In this document: positions 19,246 through 31,356 of the stretch, one piece after another | Layout: every line of letters begins with the position of its first letter | Numbering within the stretch: the first letter of the stretch is position 1 | Source: Azolla caroliniana | Lineage: Eukaryota; Polypodiophyta | Direction of reading: 5' to 3' | Assembly (NCBI GenBank): GCA_043228905.1 | Contig: JBHGNT010000022.1 | Span: forward strand, 3,534,001 to 3,598,000 | Length of the DNA stretch: 64,000 nucleotides | Position numbers and translations under genes: made by a program | The notes under the pieces: generated by a model | Database searches by the model: none | Told to the model about the DNA's origin: nothing | Seen by the model: the letters and a program-made list of their open reading frames with translations, nothing else

Positions 19246-22200
19246 TTCCTAATGTCCTTCAGGTCTATACACATCATTTAAGTAATTATCAATGTTCTTT
19301 CCCTCACTATGTATTGGGTCCCAATGATTTACTACGTGCAAACGGGTATATCAATGGATCTCCCGTACAATTTTTGTTTGATTCGGGAAGCTCACACAAC
19401 TTTGTGAATGATCGTTTGGTTCAGATATGGGGAATCCAACCCACCATAAGTGATCACACCTATACAATGCACTTGGTTGATGGAAGAGTACAATACATCA
19501 ACGAGGCGATTCATTCATTAGGAATTTCTATTGATACATATATAGAGGAAGTAGACTTCCATGTAATGAATCTTTGTACCACTGATGTAATATTGGGTTA
19601 TCCCTGGTTTTATAATAAAAACTCTTCTTTATCTATTGATTGGGTTCATCATTCAATAACTTTTGTACTAAACGATTGTACTCATTTTATTCAATGTGTA
19701 AAAAAACAATCCCTCTCGATTGTTTCCTCTCCATCAATATCCGAGTTGTCTTGTTCTACTCTATTTTGTTGTGTACTTGATTCGGACATTCACGTTTACA
19801 ATATCGATAATGTCTCGGTTCAATTAACATATTTTGAACAAAAACAACTTGATGGAATCTTAAATGATTTTTGTGATGTTTTTCTGAGTGAACTACCAGA
19901 CGGGTTACCTCCTAAACGTAATATAGACCATCGTATAGATATTGTACCTAGCGTTGCACCAATAAGTATACCTCCTTATTGCTTAAGTCGATCCGAAGAG
20001 GATGAGGTATCTAAGCAACTCAAGGACTATTTACGAATGGGTTATATACGTTATAGTAAATCTCCATGGGGTGCACCAGTTCCCTTGGTTAAAAAGAAAG
20101 AGGGCACATGGTGTATGTGTATTAATTACCGACGCTTGAATAAAGTGACAATTAAGAATTCGTATCCATTGCCCCGGGCTGATGATATAATTGACCGTCT
20201 CCAAGCAGCTCGGTATTTTACGAAACATGATCTCCGTATTAGCTACCATCAAATTCGTATAAGTGAGGACAATGTTCCCAAAACGGCATTTCGTACGCGC
20301 TATGGCCATTATGAGTTTTTGGTTATGCCTTTTGGTTTGACCAATGCTCCGACTACATTTCAACAAGAAATGAATGACATTTTCCGAGAACAACTTGGAA
20401 AATTTGTCATTATTTTCTTGGATGATATTTTAGTTTATAGTTGTACATCACAAGAACATGCTAAACATGTCCGCTTTGTTTTACAAACATTGCTTCACAA
20501 ACAATTTCATGCGAAGATCTCAAAATGTGAGTTCTTCAAGAAATCAATTACTTATCTTGGACATCTCATAACCGAATGAGAAGTTGAAATTGATCCTTCT
20601 CGCATCGAGAAAATCAAGCTTTGGCCCACTCTTCAGAATATTCGAGAAGTTTGATCATTCCTTGGTTTTGTCGGGTTTTTGCGAAAATCCCTTTGTAATT
20701 ACTCCTAATTGACGACGCCGTTTACTGATCTTCTAAAAGGTCAAACGCGTAAGTCTACAAAACCTATTGTCTGGAATGCTACACTAGACCTTGCCTTTAA
20801 GGAACTCAAGGACCTGGTGTGCAAGGCTCCTTCACTTCTTTTACCCAATCCTTCAAAACCTTTTGAGGTTGAAACTGATGCAAGCGATTATGCTATAGGT
20901 GTTGTCTTATATCAAGATGGTAAACCAATAGCATTCGAGAGTAAGAAACTTGATTCTGCTCAATGTTGGTATACCGCTCAAGAAAAGGAGTTATTTGCAG
21001 TTATACATGCGCTCAAAACATTGCGCCAGTATCTTTATGGAAATCATTTTGTGGTAACTACGAACCACGAGTCCTTGAAATATTATTGTGACCAACAAGA
21101 CCTGAAAGGTTCTAAGGCACGATGGGTTAATCTCATCCAAGACTTTGATTTTTCCATACGATATCGTAAAGGTTCCATGAACATTGTTGTTGGTGCACTA
21201 AGTCGCATCCGTGAAGTTAACATGCTTAGCTTCACTGAAATAACATCAGATCTTTATGATCACCTTCGAGGAAAGTATCCTGATGACAGTTATTTTGCAA
21301 AATACTGGGCAAGAGTTGAGTCTAGAACAGACACCACCACATCCTCAAAGGAATCCTTCCACATTGCTAATGGTTTGCTCTACCGTAATGGGAAGTTTTG
21401 TGTTCCAGATTTGCCTGAGGTCAAAAAGAAAATTCTTTTTGAATTCCATGATGCACCCTCTATAGGAAACCCTAGAATACATCATACACTCGTTCTTGTC
21501 TCCACTCAGTTCTGTTGGCCTAAGATGCGTCCTGACATACATAGTTATGTGACTAAATGCCACCAATGTCAGGTTAACAAAGCCGAGCGACTTAAAGCCG
21601 GAGGACTTTTACATCCCTTGGACATTCCCAATAATAAGTGGGAAAGCATATCCATGGATTTTATTGTTAGCCTTCCTCGCACCCAAAAATGCCATGATGC
21701 CATCTGGGTTGTGGTTGATAGACTAACTAAAATGGCAAGATTTATTGCTACTAAAACCACGGTAACAACTCTTGAATTGGCTTACCGATTTGTTGACGAG
21801 TTATTTCGTTTTTATGGGTTACTGATTGATATTATGAGTGGTCGAGATCCAAAGTTTAGTGGTGACTTCTGGACGCAAGTTTTTAAGAAGTTAGAAACTA
21901 CATTGAGCATGAGCTGCACGGATCATCCTCAATCCGATGGACTGATAGAACGAGTAAATCAAATTATTGAGGACATGCTTCGAGCATACGTTGGTACAAA
22001 ACCAACAAAATGGGAACGTTATCTCCCAATTTTGGAGTTTGCTTATAACAACTCCAAGCATACATCGACATGATATAGTCCTTTTATGTTGATGTATGGT
22101 TTTCAGCCACGAGCCCCAATTGATGTTAATATACATCATGATGAGTTGCGAAGTACACAAAACTTTCTTCAAGATATGTAAGATATGTTGCATAAAAGGT

Positions 22201-22632
22201 ATTTTTCGTGTACCTCACAATTCTAAGACATTGTCTAAGGGTAAGTACGCTAAGCTAGCCCCACGGTTTTGTGGACCTTTTATAGTCCTCAAATGCATTG
22301 GGTCATTAGCCTATCATCTCGCTCTCCTCGATGGTGTCGAAATTCATTCAGTTTTTCATGTGAGTCGTCTACAAGAACTTCTAGGTTCTGGCGACAATAC
22401 AACTACAACTGAAACTTTGGTTACTTTTGAAGACTTATCTTCTAAACCACATGTACCAAAAAGAATTCTCGATGTCAAAAAAAATAAATTACGTATTAAA
22501 GAAATCCGAGAAATTAAAATAAAATGGATGGATAAATCAATACAAGATGCCACATGGGAACACGAAAATACTCTCAGAATGAACTTCCCTAACTTTCCAT
22601 TGCAAGAGTGTAATGTTTTAAAGAGGGGGAGT
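19246..22632 (+). pseudogene. Chromovirus pol: protease, RT, RNase H, integrase, chromodomain
   Basis: Domains in order: aspartic protease with [12 protein letters not shown] (active Asp at 19380-19382); reverse transcriptase with FLDD at 20415-20426; RNase H with ETDASDYAIG near 20872; integrase zinc finger ending CHQCQ near 21560; integrase core with MDF (first Asp), then SGRDPKF where SDRDPKF is expected, and SDGLIERVNQ (Glu). The core therefore seems to have lost its second catalytic Asp. A chromodomain-like segment follows at about 22440-22600. Stops occur at 20577 and twice more before 20710 and at 22071, with a frameshift near 22080. The strings SFLGFVGFLRKS and WKIS-like RT motifs confirm the gypsy type. 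Confidence 0.9.
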
Positions 22633-22633
22633 A

Positions 22634-23089
22634 TGTTACAGGCATGACCATATAATATCCCGTGGTGAGAATTTACCGTAGTATTCTATACACGTGGATA
22701 AGTGTGAGGGTTAAACGAGAGTGTAAAGAAGGGGAGGATTACATTTAATCCTCGGGATTGAGACAACCCATTACGCCCAAGTGTGAACTTGCCTGGCGGC
22801 CTTGGGTATCGCTATAAATAAGAGGCCTAGCTACCCTCATTTCATCATCTATTGACTATGTCGAGACTTTGTTATTGTGGTGGTCAACTCTTGTACAAGC
22901 GCGCCAGCACCAGGTACGACTCGACGCCACGTCGGTGGTATGGGACGCCGATCGAGGCTCGAGTCCGTCTCGATCCCTTCGCTCGGCGGTGGTCGGGTTG
23001 ATCGACACCCTTCTTTTTCTCTCTCCTTTCTATCTATCTATCATTCTTTTCTCCTTATCATAAAATTACATTAGATCATATCTCTAATA
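22634..23089 (+). repeat. 3' LTR of the chromovirus
   Basis: It runs from TGTTACAGGCATGACC to CATATCTCTAATA and is directly followed by the target duplication GGATG. Confidence 0.95.
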
Positions 23090-24790
23090 GGATGCGTGGG
23101 TGAACCGCAAACAGGTTTTCCCCACTAGCACAACGACTAGGAAGTTGGAGCTCAAGCAAGAGCTCAACAATGTCTGGCACAAGGATCTGTCAGTGGTTGA
23201 TTACATAACCTAAATGAAGGAGATCTGTGATTCTCTCGCCTCCATCAACGTGATCATCGAGGAGGACGAAATGGTGCAGGTTTGCCTCGGAGGGCTGGCG
23301 TCTAAACACACGGTTTGCACAGGGGAGAACACACCTTCATTTTTCGAGCTACAATTGATGTTGCTCGTTGAAGAGAACTACATGAGTGTGTCGACGAGCA
23401 CGCACGCCGACAACAAGATGCTATACATGGAGGTAGAAAGGCCCTGTGGTTGTGTGGGATGAGGCAGATCGGCACGCAAAGGAGGTGGCTGACAAGAACA
23501 GAACTAGAGGCATAATCAAAATGCCGACAACAGTTTTGAAACCTCCACAAGTAGGGAGAGTCAAGGCGGTGCCATAAGTTGGCAAGGAAAGGTCGCGAAA
23601 GATTGTTGGTACTGTGGCCAAAAGGGCCATAGAGAGAGTGAGTGCTGGAAGAAGGACGCCAATTCGGACTGAGCCGAGTGGACACAAATAGGCATTAGAG
23701 ATCACATTACGCCGAAGGCTCAGGGCGAGCCGAAACGGGCCCAACCTTCGTAATGATGCACAAAGCAAACTCGATGGGGATAAACACCTCAAAGTCGAAC
23801 GAGGTGTGGTACGTGGGTTCCAGAGCATCAAACCACTTGACGAATCACAAGGAGTGATTCTCGACGCTAGAGAAGCCAGAGAAGCAGGGCGTTGTCGAAA
23901 CTGGTGACGACAACCCTCACCCTATCGAATATATTGGAGATGTCCGTCTGAGCCATGTTGGTCAGAAAGGAATCATGAGAAATGTCTTGCATGTGCACAA
24001 TCACCAAGAACTTGGTGTCGGTTGGACAAATGGTTGACCAGGGCATGCAAGTTCGATTTACTCACCTCGGATGCTTCATAGAAGAAGAAGGCCAGGTTAT
24101 TGCGTAAGGGCGCTAAGAAGAGACGATGTTTATCCTCAAAACAAATGGCGTAGGCACTGGTATGTTTACCAAAGGGCAAAAGGTTGAGTCAGACATCGAC
24201 CTGTGGCACAAGTGGTTCAACCACGTCAACTTCCCGCGGTTTCGGGGAATGCATATGAAGAACATCGTTTTCGGCTTGCCGAAATTCAGTGGCAAAAAGG
24301 GCCAAGTCTGTAAAGCTTGCTAGTTAGGGAAGCATCACCGACTTCCATTCCCCAATGAGTGCAATCGAAGCTATAACAAGCTCGACTTAATCCATTCAGA
24401 TGTGTGGGGGCCAACATAGAACGTGAGTATCAGTGGAAGTCGTTACTTTGTAACCTTCATCGATGACCACACTCGGCACACTTGGGCATGATGCTTGATC
24501 AAGAAGGATAAGCAGAGGAAGCTAGACGCCAAAGTCGAGAAGTGTATCTTAGTCGGCTACTCGAACGAGCAAAAGGGTTATAACTGTTATAACCCCCGAA
24601 CAAAACATTTATGAGTTAGTCGAGATGTCGTATTTGACGAGTCGGCCTCGTGGTACTTGTCTCCACCTCGAACCTCCTTCAACTCCATTCCGAATTCTGA
24701 GGATGAGGCTAGTGAGGCCAAGATGCCCATTGATGGAGAAGAAATAAAAATCTAGAAGAGAGTTCGATCTCATTTCGGTTAGTGGGGCGA
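23090..24790 (+). pseudogene. Copia gag-pol remnant (family Z, element 1), right part
   Basis: Gag resumes with DAWVNRKQVF and continues to MKEICDSLASINVIIEEDE and the zinc knuckle CWYCGQKGHRESEC (about 23609-23650). A worn protease segment (VWYVGSRASNH, where DSG is expected) follows. The GAG-pre-integrase region WHKWFNHVNFPRFRGMHMKN (24207-24266) and the integrase start LIHSDVWGP and YFVTFIDDHTRHTW come next. The integrase core is then internally deleted, joining LIKKDKQRKL to DAKVEKCILVGYSNEQKGY. Reverse transcriptase and RNase H are absent. Many stops are present. The element ends shortly before an LTR of a different copy. Confidence 0.85.
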
Positions 24791-24887
24791 ATGAGGGACT
24801 AAGTTGGAATGACCAGTCGGATGTGGAGCCGGCGAGTAGTGGGGACTCGGTCGTGTAGTCCTTGCGCAAGGAACCGAGGAGACAGTT

Positions 24888-25302
24888 TGTTGAGCATACA
24901 AGCTCAACCAGATCCGGATCGGTATCTGGAACGGAGAACCAGATAGGTATCTGGATCGCTATTCGGAACCAAGAACCATATCGGATTGTAACCGGTAGGC
25001 TGTTGGAGGCCTACAATTTTAGCCTAGTACGTAGGCATATTCCTTGGAGTTAGTGTCAGTCGCTCGTATGAGCATTGAAATACTTGTTAGTCCTTTTAAG
25101 GACTTGTATAGAAAGTGCCTTGTAGGACATTTGTATGTATAGAGTATTATTATTTTGAATTGTTTTTCTGTTCTAGTCTCTCTATCTCTCCCGTGTGCTG
25201 TGTATTCTCAAGCTTCCATTAAACCTTCATTTCTGTTGACTGTTGTTATCCGGTTGAGCCGGTTGGTCTACTGTAACAAGCTTCCACACACAATTCTTTA
25301 CC
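24888..25302 (+). mobile_element. Copia 5' LTR (family Z, element 2)
   Basis: The LTR begins TGTTGAGCATACAAGC and ends next to the primer site at 25303. It differs strongly from the LTR at 14895, so the two do not form a pair. Confidence 0.8.
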
Positions 25303-25316
25303 TGGTATCAGAGCGC
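25303..25316 (+). other. Primer binding site (tRNA-Met)
   Basis: TGGTATCAGAGCGC follows the LTR directly. Confidence 0.9.
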
Positions 25317-25392
25317 GAGGGTTGAGAACCTCTGCTGCCGACAACTGCTCAAAACGGACAAACCCTAATCACCGGTAAAGAACATAAGAGAT

Positions 25393-26210
25393 ATGGACAG
25401 AAGCATGGCGAGCTCCCTTCCTACAAAAAAGCTCGACCAGAACAACTATGCGTCTTGGTCATATAAAATGCACCAATATATGTTGGGGCACGAATATTGG
25501 AGCTACATGGAAGGAGTAAATGTAGTAGCGCCGGATTCAGCACACAAGGACTTTCCAGTGTGGGAGTAAGGAGTGAGCAGAGTGTTGTACTGACATGTTG
25601 ATTACCGACTACACCACCAAGATCAAGGAGATTTGTGATGCCCTTGGGTCCATCAATGTGACGGTGGACAAAGACGAGATAGTCCAGATCTACCTCGGTG
25701 GTCTAGAACAATGGTACAGGCCAATCCGGATGGCAATTGACACCCAAGAGAAGCCATCGTCCGACTTCGACCTACAATCGATGCTAATGGTTGAAAACCA
25801 CGCGAGTGGGTCGAGGACCACTCAATCGGACAACCAGATACTTTACACGGAGGCGGATTGGCCCTGTTGGCGTGGAGGATGAGATGGGTTGGCACGCAAT
25901 AGTGGCGACCAACAAGAGCAGAACCGGAGGTACAGAGATAGTGCTGACAATAGTTCCAGACTCTCCACAAGCAAGGGGAGTCAAATTGGCACCGGAAACC
26001 AGCAAGGGAAGGCTGACACAGAATGCTGGTACTGTGGCAAGAAATGCCACCGGGAGAGCGAGTGCTGGAAGAAGAGCACCGATTCAAATAAATCTGGATC
26101 CGGCAAGACCGGACAAGGAACCGACAAAGCTCGCATTACGTTGAAGGATCAGAAGGATCCGGGATCAAGGATGAAGCACAAGGCGAACTCGATGAAGAAG
26201 ACCACTTTTG
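25393..26210 (+). pseudogene. Copia gag (family Z, element 2), internally deleted
   Basis: The ATG at 25393 opens MDRSMASSLPTKKLDQNNYA. About 60 codons of the usual Gag are missing near 25575. The frame then continues through TKIKEICDALGSINVTVDKD to a CCHC-type knuckle CWYCGKKCHRESEC (about 26028-26069), in which the usual Gly before His is Cys. The reading frame runs into the LTR-derived palindrome at about 26211 and no pol follows. Confidence 0.85.
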
Positions 26211-27063
26211 ATGTCGTGATGTTTTTGACACATAGTGTGAAACCACCCTCAAAAGAGAATAAAATAGTAGTCGAAATAAACTAATGTTGTTAAATCAACT
26301 ATAGTAATAAATGAAAGGATAAAAAGTTAGAAGGAGTTTTTGAAAGTACACAAAAATAGAGAAAAAGATAGGAAAAGAAAAGCTAGCCGTGGATATGAGG
26401 ACCAAGGCTGAGTACAAAGCTCGTAGTTTCCTCGTCCAATGTCCAAATTAGAAAAGGAAAGATGCATAAGAAAGCTAATAGAAATAACTTTCTAACTTTC
26501 TAAGAGTAGCTTGCATGTCAGATTTGACGTTACGAAACAGAAATAGTGATAAAACGAAAAGTCGACTCATATAGAGAAACTTTTGGGAAAAAGAAAGAAA
26601 GGAAGCAAGCAATCCTAAACTTATAAACACAAGAATAAACACAATTATTTATAGGTTTAGGATTGCTTGCTTCCTTTCTTTCTTTTTCCCAAAAGTTTCT
26701 CTATATGAGTCGACTTTTCGTTTTATCACTATTTCTGTTCCATAACGTCAAATCTGACATGCAAGCTACTCTCAGAAAGTTAGAAAGTTATTTCTATTAG
26801 CTTTCTTATGCATCTTTCCTTTTCTAATTTGGACATTGGACGGGGAAACTACGAGCTTTTTACTCGACATTGCTCCTCATATCCACGACTAGGTTTTCTT
26901 TTCCTATCTTTTTCTTTATTTTTGTCTACTTTCGAAAACCACTTCTAACTTTTTATCCTTTCATTTATTACTATAGTTGATTTAACAACATTAGTTTATT
27001 TCGACTACTATTTTATTCTCTTTTGAGGGTGGTTTCACACTATGTGTCGAAAACATCACGACA
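26211..27063. repeat. Large palindrome, 417-bp arms, 20-bp spacer
   Basis: Arms 26211-26627 and 26648-27063 are inverse copies differing at roughly 15-20 sites. The symmetric stretch includes TCCTAAACTTATAAA near the centre and TGTCGTGATG at the outer ends. The sequence equals the first half of the LTR at 29007-29793. Confidence 0.95.
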
Positions 27064-27120
27064 TCCACCCCCACCAAACCTGCACATCCTTTGATATGTG
27101 CCAAGTGAGGTTTCATCCTC

Positions 27121-28935
27121 CTATTTGAAATCATTAATCCTTGTCCGAATGTTTTCCTTTCTTTCTAACCTAAGTATATGTGATGGAGATTGACTTTGAA
27201 CCAGCTTTTTGGCTCCTTGTATCTCTTCTTCCAATGCCACCACGACCATTCTTTCCACCATAGCCATGGAGACCATCCAAACCACCAAATGCTTCATCCG
27301 ATTGTTGTGGCATCTTCCGCCTTTGTTTCGATCATCTTCATGGTCAAGGAACTTCAATCTTCCTTCTTCTGCCAATCCAAGCTTGTCTTTGTTAGGCCTC
27401 ATCCAAACATTGACTTTGACTACTCCTTGTAGCCCATGCTTCAAGTACATGCTCACATTTAGGCCCTTAGACGACCACATTGCATTTTTCCCACTTCTTC
27501 CTTTTTCATGGTATGCTCTCATGTGAGAGTTGACCATCAATTGTTTGATCTTTGTAATGGTGTCCTCTTTCGAGTTGGATATTGTGATCAAATACCAAGG
27601 AACGCCCTTCGAATTCACTTCATTCGTTTGGTCATCGTCATGCACCATTGTGCTTTGTTTGACCTCTTCATCATATGCATTAGCTTTAACCTTTGCTTCC
27701 TCGCCACCACCTTCCTTCTCTTGGGTCTTAATTTGGTTTGGGTATGTCTCTTGGGTGATGGCCCTTTCTCCACCGACCAATATGTCCTCGTCTACCATTG
27801 CCCAAATCTCTTGAAATAATGGGGAGGAAGTCTTAGCACACTTGTCATCCTCCATTGTGTTGTCCATAGCAACCTCTACCTCTAAGTCATTATCCATGGC
27901 CATCTCTTCAAATTCATGGGCCATCTACCCATTGACCTTCTCAATCGAGCATGCCTCGATTATGCTTGCCTCCTCATCATACACATCGGCTTTGACCTTC
28001 ACTTCCTCGCTACCACCTTCCTTCTCTTGGGTCTTAATTTGGTTTGGGTATGACTCTTCGGCTATGTCCCTTTTTCCACTGACTGATATGTCTCCATCCA
28101 CCATTGCCCAAATCTCTTAAAATAGTGGGAAGGAAGTCTCGGGACACTTACCATCCTCCTTTGCCATGTCATCCATAGCCATCTTCATCCTAACGTCGTT
28201 GTCCTCCATTGTTCTTTCGGTCGGCTCACTCTTCTTTGACATCTCATTTGCTATTGGAGCCTTCCATCTTTGAACTATTGACCCCTCCATGTCGGAATCA
28301 TCTAGCCATCGACGACGCTTGTCAAACCGGTCACATGCTCTTCTTACCTCCACCCAATCCATTATGAGACCATTGGGTTGTGTTTCATCCTCTAATAGAC
28401 AACCTAATTCTTTTCTATCTTTCACATTCACCGCCTTCAAGAAGTATAAAACCTTATCTCCTTTGAGAAATATTTGGCCAGTGCTTGAGAGACGATTGTC
28501 CATTTGGTTGAATTCGTTGTACACCCCCAATGCATTTATTTTCTTCCGCTTCTTCTCGATCCACTTCATCAACGTGTGTCAAGTCATCCTTGATGCATCT
28601 TCAAGCATATATTCAGCCAAAAGTGCTCTTTCGAATCCCGCCCATGTTGTTTGCGTGGCTTGAATCTCCCTTATACGGCCTTGTAACCCTTTTGCCACGA
28701 CACGCTTGAAGTTTGATATTTGTTTCTCTTCGATGACATCTCGTTGTAGCATCTCTTTCTTGTATATAATGAGGAAATCCGTAATATTTCTTCCACCAAA
28801 TTGGCCCGCTATATCAATGATCCGGTAGATGACCTTGTTTAATCTTGCATCATTATCACGAGCTCTCATCATATGCTCGACAATAGCTACCAACTTCGCC
28901 ACTTCGTCAACTTGGTTGTTTGTCGAAGAAGCCAT
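27121..28935 (-). pseudogene. Long gag-like ORF with a 100-codon internal duplication
   Basis: One frame of 605 codons starts at MASSTNNQVDEVAKLVAIVE and ends NDFK next to the polypurine tract. It is broken only by three in-frame stops (about 28579, 28117 and 27925), each explicable by one transition. The N-terminal half resembles the gag at 29800-31333 (IAGQFGG/TIGQFNS; LKAVNVKDRKELGCLLEDE/IKSVNAPDREKVGLLLETD). The acidic middle is duplicated in frame: PLFQEIWAMVD with YPNQIKTQEKEGG occurs near 28100 and again near 27800. The C-terminal third is basic. No zinc knuckle or enzyme motif is visible. Confidence 0.75.
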
Positions 28936-28980
28936 CTTCTAATCTTCTATTTCAAGCACTTGAATCCTTCCTACCGCCTC

Positions 28981-28998
28981 TTCACGTCGGGTTCACCA
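28981..28998 (-). other. Primer binding site complementary to tRNA-Trp
   Basis: TGGTGAACCCGACGTGAA on the minus strand is the complement of the 3' end of plant tRNA-Trp, as I recall that sequence. The same site recurs at 31357-31374 and 39536-39553, in each case before a related gag. Confidence 0.75.
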
Positions 28999-29006
28999 CT
29001 TAATTA

Positions 29007-29793
29007 TGTCGTGAAAATCCACCACTATGTGCGGATCGTGAGGCGGAACTGCCGAGGTTATGAACTGGAAGGAATTAGGGATCATACGCATAACACAAGC
29101 AAGATTCACACATAAGACACATAGGTGAAACAAAACATTAGTTTATTGTAAAATAATATATTATTTTATAATATAAGAATCATGTTACAACGGGTTGGAT
29201 GAGAATATGCAGGATTGTTTATAAAGGAATGGGCAAAGAGAGGTGGAGGAAAGAAGAGAGTGGAGTATAGAAGGAGTTTCTTTGTTGATGATGCCTCTCG
29301 ATGTTGTTGATCCTTCTTCTTCTGATTTCCAATTGAGTAGAGCTTCCACGTTCCTTCTCCCTCCCCCCCTTCTTCACTAGAATAGGCTCTTATTTATAGG
29401 TTTAGGATTGCTTGCCTTTTTCCCCTAAAAAAAGCTTGTCTATATGAGTAGACTTTGCTTTTCCTCACTATTTCTGTTTTCTAGCGCCAAATTTCACATT
29501 CAAGATATTCTTGGAAAGCTCTTTGGGTTAGCTTTCTTATGCATCTTTTCGTTTCTATTTTGGACATTTGAAGAGGAAATTATGAGCTTTTTACCAGACC
29601 TTGCTCCTCATATCCACGGCTAGCTTTTTTTTTCCCATCTTTTTCTCTATTTTTGTCTACTTTCGAAAACCTCTTCTAACTTCTTATCCTTTCATTTATT
29701 ACTATAGTTGACTTAAGAAAATTAGTTTATTTGGACCACTATTTTATTCTCTTTTGAGGTTGGTTTCACACTATGTGTCGAAACATCACGACA
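29007..29793 (-). repeat. LTR of the gag-only element
   Basis: It is 787 bp with short terminal inverted repeats TGTCGTG/CACGACA. On its 3' side is the tRNA-Trp primer site. On its 5' side another related gag ends directly, so it may be an LTR shared by two tandem elements. Confidence 0.8.
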
Positions 29794-29795
29794 CC

Positions 29796-31333
29796 ACCAC
29801 TTCATCAATCAACATCGTCCTCACCTCGATCGGCTTCTCCAGCCCCAACGAGAGTTGCTTTCTCTTCACTAGATCGATGATGCCATCGTGGACCTCCTTC
29901 TTCGCTATCCCTAGAACTTCTCACTGCGTGAGATCCATGCGATTGTCGAGGATTCGCTCCTCCAAGACCTTTCGTAGGTTCGTTGCCCTTTCTATCTTTG
30001 AGCTCAACCGGAAGCTCGACAACTTCGTCTTCTCCTGTGAGCCGGTTGGGCTTCTGTCATTTCTCTTCGGACCGCTCCGGGTCTCATATTGGTTCAAGGG
30101 AACAGCCCCTTCAGCCTTTCCGGTTTTCTTGTCTTCTCCCAGAACCTTGTAGTTCTGGCACACAGCTACCTCTTGGACCCGCCTCTTCGCGCGATCCACT
30201 TCCTCCTTCACTAGCTTCTTCCCGGAGGAGCTTTCAAGCAGTACCAGTCAGAATCTGGTGTCTTTCGTCACCTTGCTATTCTCCCCTCCTACCCGAATAC
30301 AGAAGGATGCCGAGTAATGGACGATTTCGGTGTGTTGCGTCGTAGCCTCCTCCATCAGCCTCTTCATCCCGCGCTGGCCAATGTTTATTTCTAGGGGCCT
30401 TCGCGTGTCATTTGAATGCACCCTACTATTCCAAAGATATACCACATTGTTCCTCAATGCGTCGACAAAGTCAACGCAGTCTCTCCGGTTGTGGCTGACC
30501 TTATCGCACCATACACATCTCTTATCGTTCGACGGGCGTCGATCATGTTCTTTACCATCGCTCTCCCTCCGGGCCTGAGCGATCTAGAAATCGCACACCA
30601 TCCTTGTTAGCTCCTCTAGAGCCGTGCCCTTGGCAGGTTCTAGGTCGTGCCCGACTCGAGCCACCATCTCGTCTCTTTGGACCAGGTCGGAATCAGATCC
30701 TCCAACTTCTTCCATGTGATCGGGCTGTCCGTAGACGGCCCCTCGTTGTTCCAATCTCACCACTTATCGAAACGGCTATAGAACCTCTTTACAATGGCCC
30801 AGTCGACTGTCAGCCCTTCATCCGTCTCCAATAGGAGGCCCACCTTCTCTCGATCTGGCGCGTTGACAGACTTAATAAACAACAGGACCTTGCTCGTATC
30901 GAGCACGATTCGATCTAATGCCAAGAGTTGGACAAATTGCCTTTCGATCTCTTGGAGGAGCACTGATGTATTCCCCACATTTCCGGGGCTCTCAACCCAC
31001 TCCATGAACTCCCATTTTGACAATCGGAGCAAGTCGTCGAAGTCATAGCTTTTGAGGAGCCGCCCCTCGAATTCTGCCCAGTTCCGATAGTCAGCCTAAA
31101 CCTCGAGCACCTCTGCATGGATGCTCAGTGTCACTACTCGTGGGAATCTGGATAACCACATATATTTCAGGACGGTAGGCCTGTAGGTAGCTTTTCGCGT
31201 CCTTACTATTGAACTGGCCTATTGTGCCGACTATTGCCTCTATGGCCCTATCGAGGGTACTCGTGGCCTCTCGAGCGTTCACAAGGTGGTCAATAGCCAC
31301 TGCCATCGCTTTAACAATTTCACTTGCTCTCAT
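29796..31333 (-). pseudogene. Second gag of the tRNA-Trp-primed family
   Basis: The minus-strand ATG at 31331-31333 opens MRASEIVKAMAVAIDHLVNA. Further matches are EWVESPGNVGNTSVLLQEIE, IKSVNAPDREKVGLLLETDE and, near the end, a charged segment with KRRVQEVAVCQNYKVLGEDK. Several frameshifts and stops break it. It is a relative of the gag at 27121-28935 and a close copy of the fragment at 38921-39535. It runs directly into the LTR at 29793, which may be its own 3' LTR. Its own 5' LTR is missing: at 31375-31434 only CGACATATT repeats remain before copia sequence starts. Confidence 0.7.
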
Positions 31334-31356
31334 CTTGGACTCCTTTGCCGCCCCCT

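Larger units (their letters stand above)
16156..23089 (+). mobile_element. Complete but decayed chromovirus (Ty3/gypsy), 6.9 kb
   Basis: The element has two LTRs (16156-16612 and 22634-23089) about 94-95% alike by eye. It has a worn primer site, a 1.7-kb leader, gag-pol in one reading frame and a polypurine tract (AAAGAGGGGGA, about 22620-22630). A perfect target duplication GGATG flanks it at 16151-16155 and 23090-23094, inside a copia gag. LTRs start TGTTAC and end TAATA rather than the usual CA. Premature stops and at least two frameshifts make it non-autonomous today. A truncated, rearranged relative lies at 48372-52084. Confidence 0.95.
26211..29793 (-). mobile_element. Gag-only gypsy-type LTR element ending in an inverted U3 palindrome
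   Basis: On the minus strand the order is: LTR (29793-29007, TGTCGTGATG to CACGACA), tRNA-Trp primer site, a long gag-like ORF (28935-27121), a polypurine-like tract (GGTTTGGTGGGGGTGGA), and the first 416 bases of the 3' LTR (27063-26648). A 20-base gap follows, then the same 417 bases in inverse orientation (26627-26211). Both outer ends are therefore the U3 terminus. There is no protease, RT or integrase, so movement would have depended on another element. No target duplication was found: the left flank is copia gag and the right flank is a related gag. Confidence 0.8.

Noticed and set aside
26211-27063. Palindrome as a foldback DNA transposon or MITE
   Set aside because: Each arm is the first half of the LTR at 29007-29793, and a polypurine tract adjoins it, so it is LTR-derived.
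27508-28120. Plus-strand hydrophobic open frames that look membrane-like
   Set aside because: They mirror the acidic, duplicated gag ORF on the minus strand; the hydrophobicity is a codon-complement effect.
26211-29793. A target duplication for the gag-only element (CCACTT seen near both ends)
   Set aside because: The shared bases do not directly abut the LTR ends, and the two flanks come from different elements.
29754-30578. Plus-strand open frames rich in Ser, Arg and Pro
   Set aside because: They are antisense to the tRNA-Trp-family gag on the minus strand.
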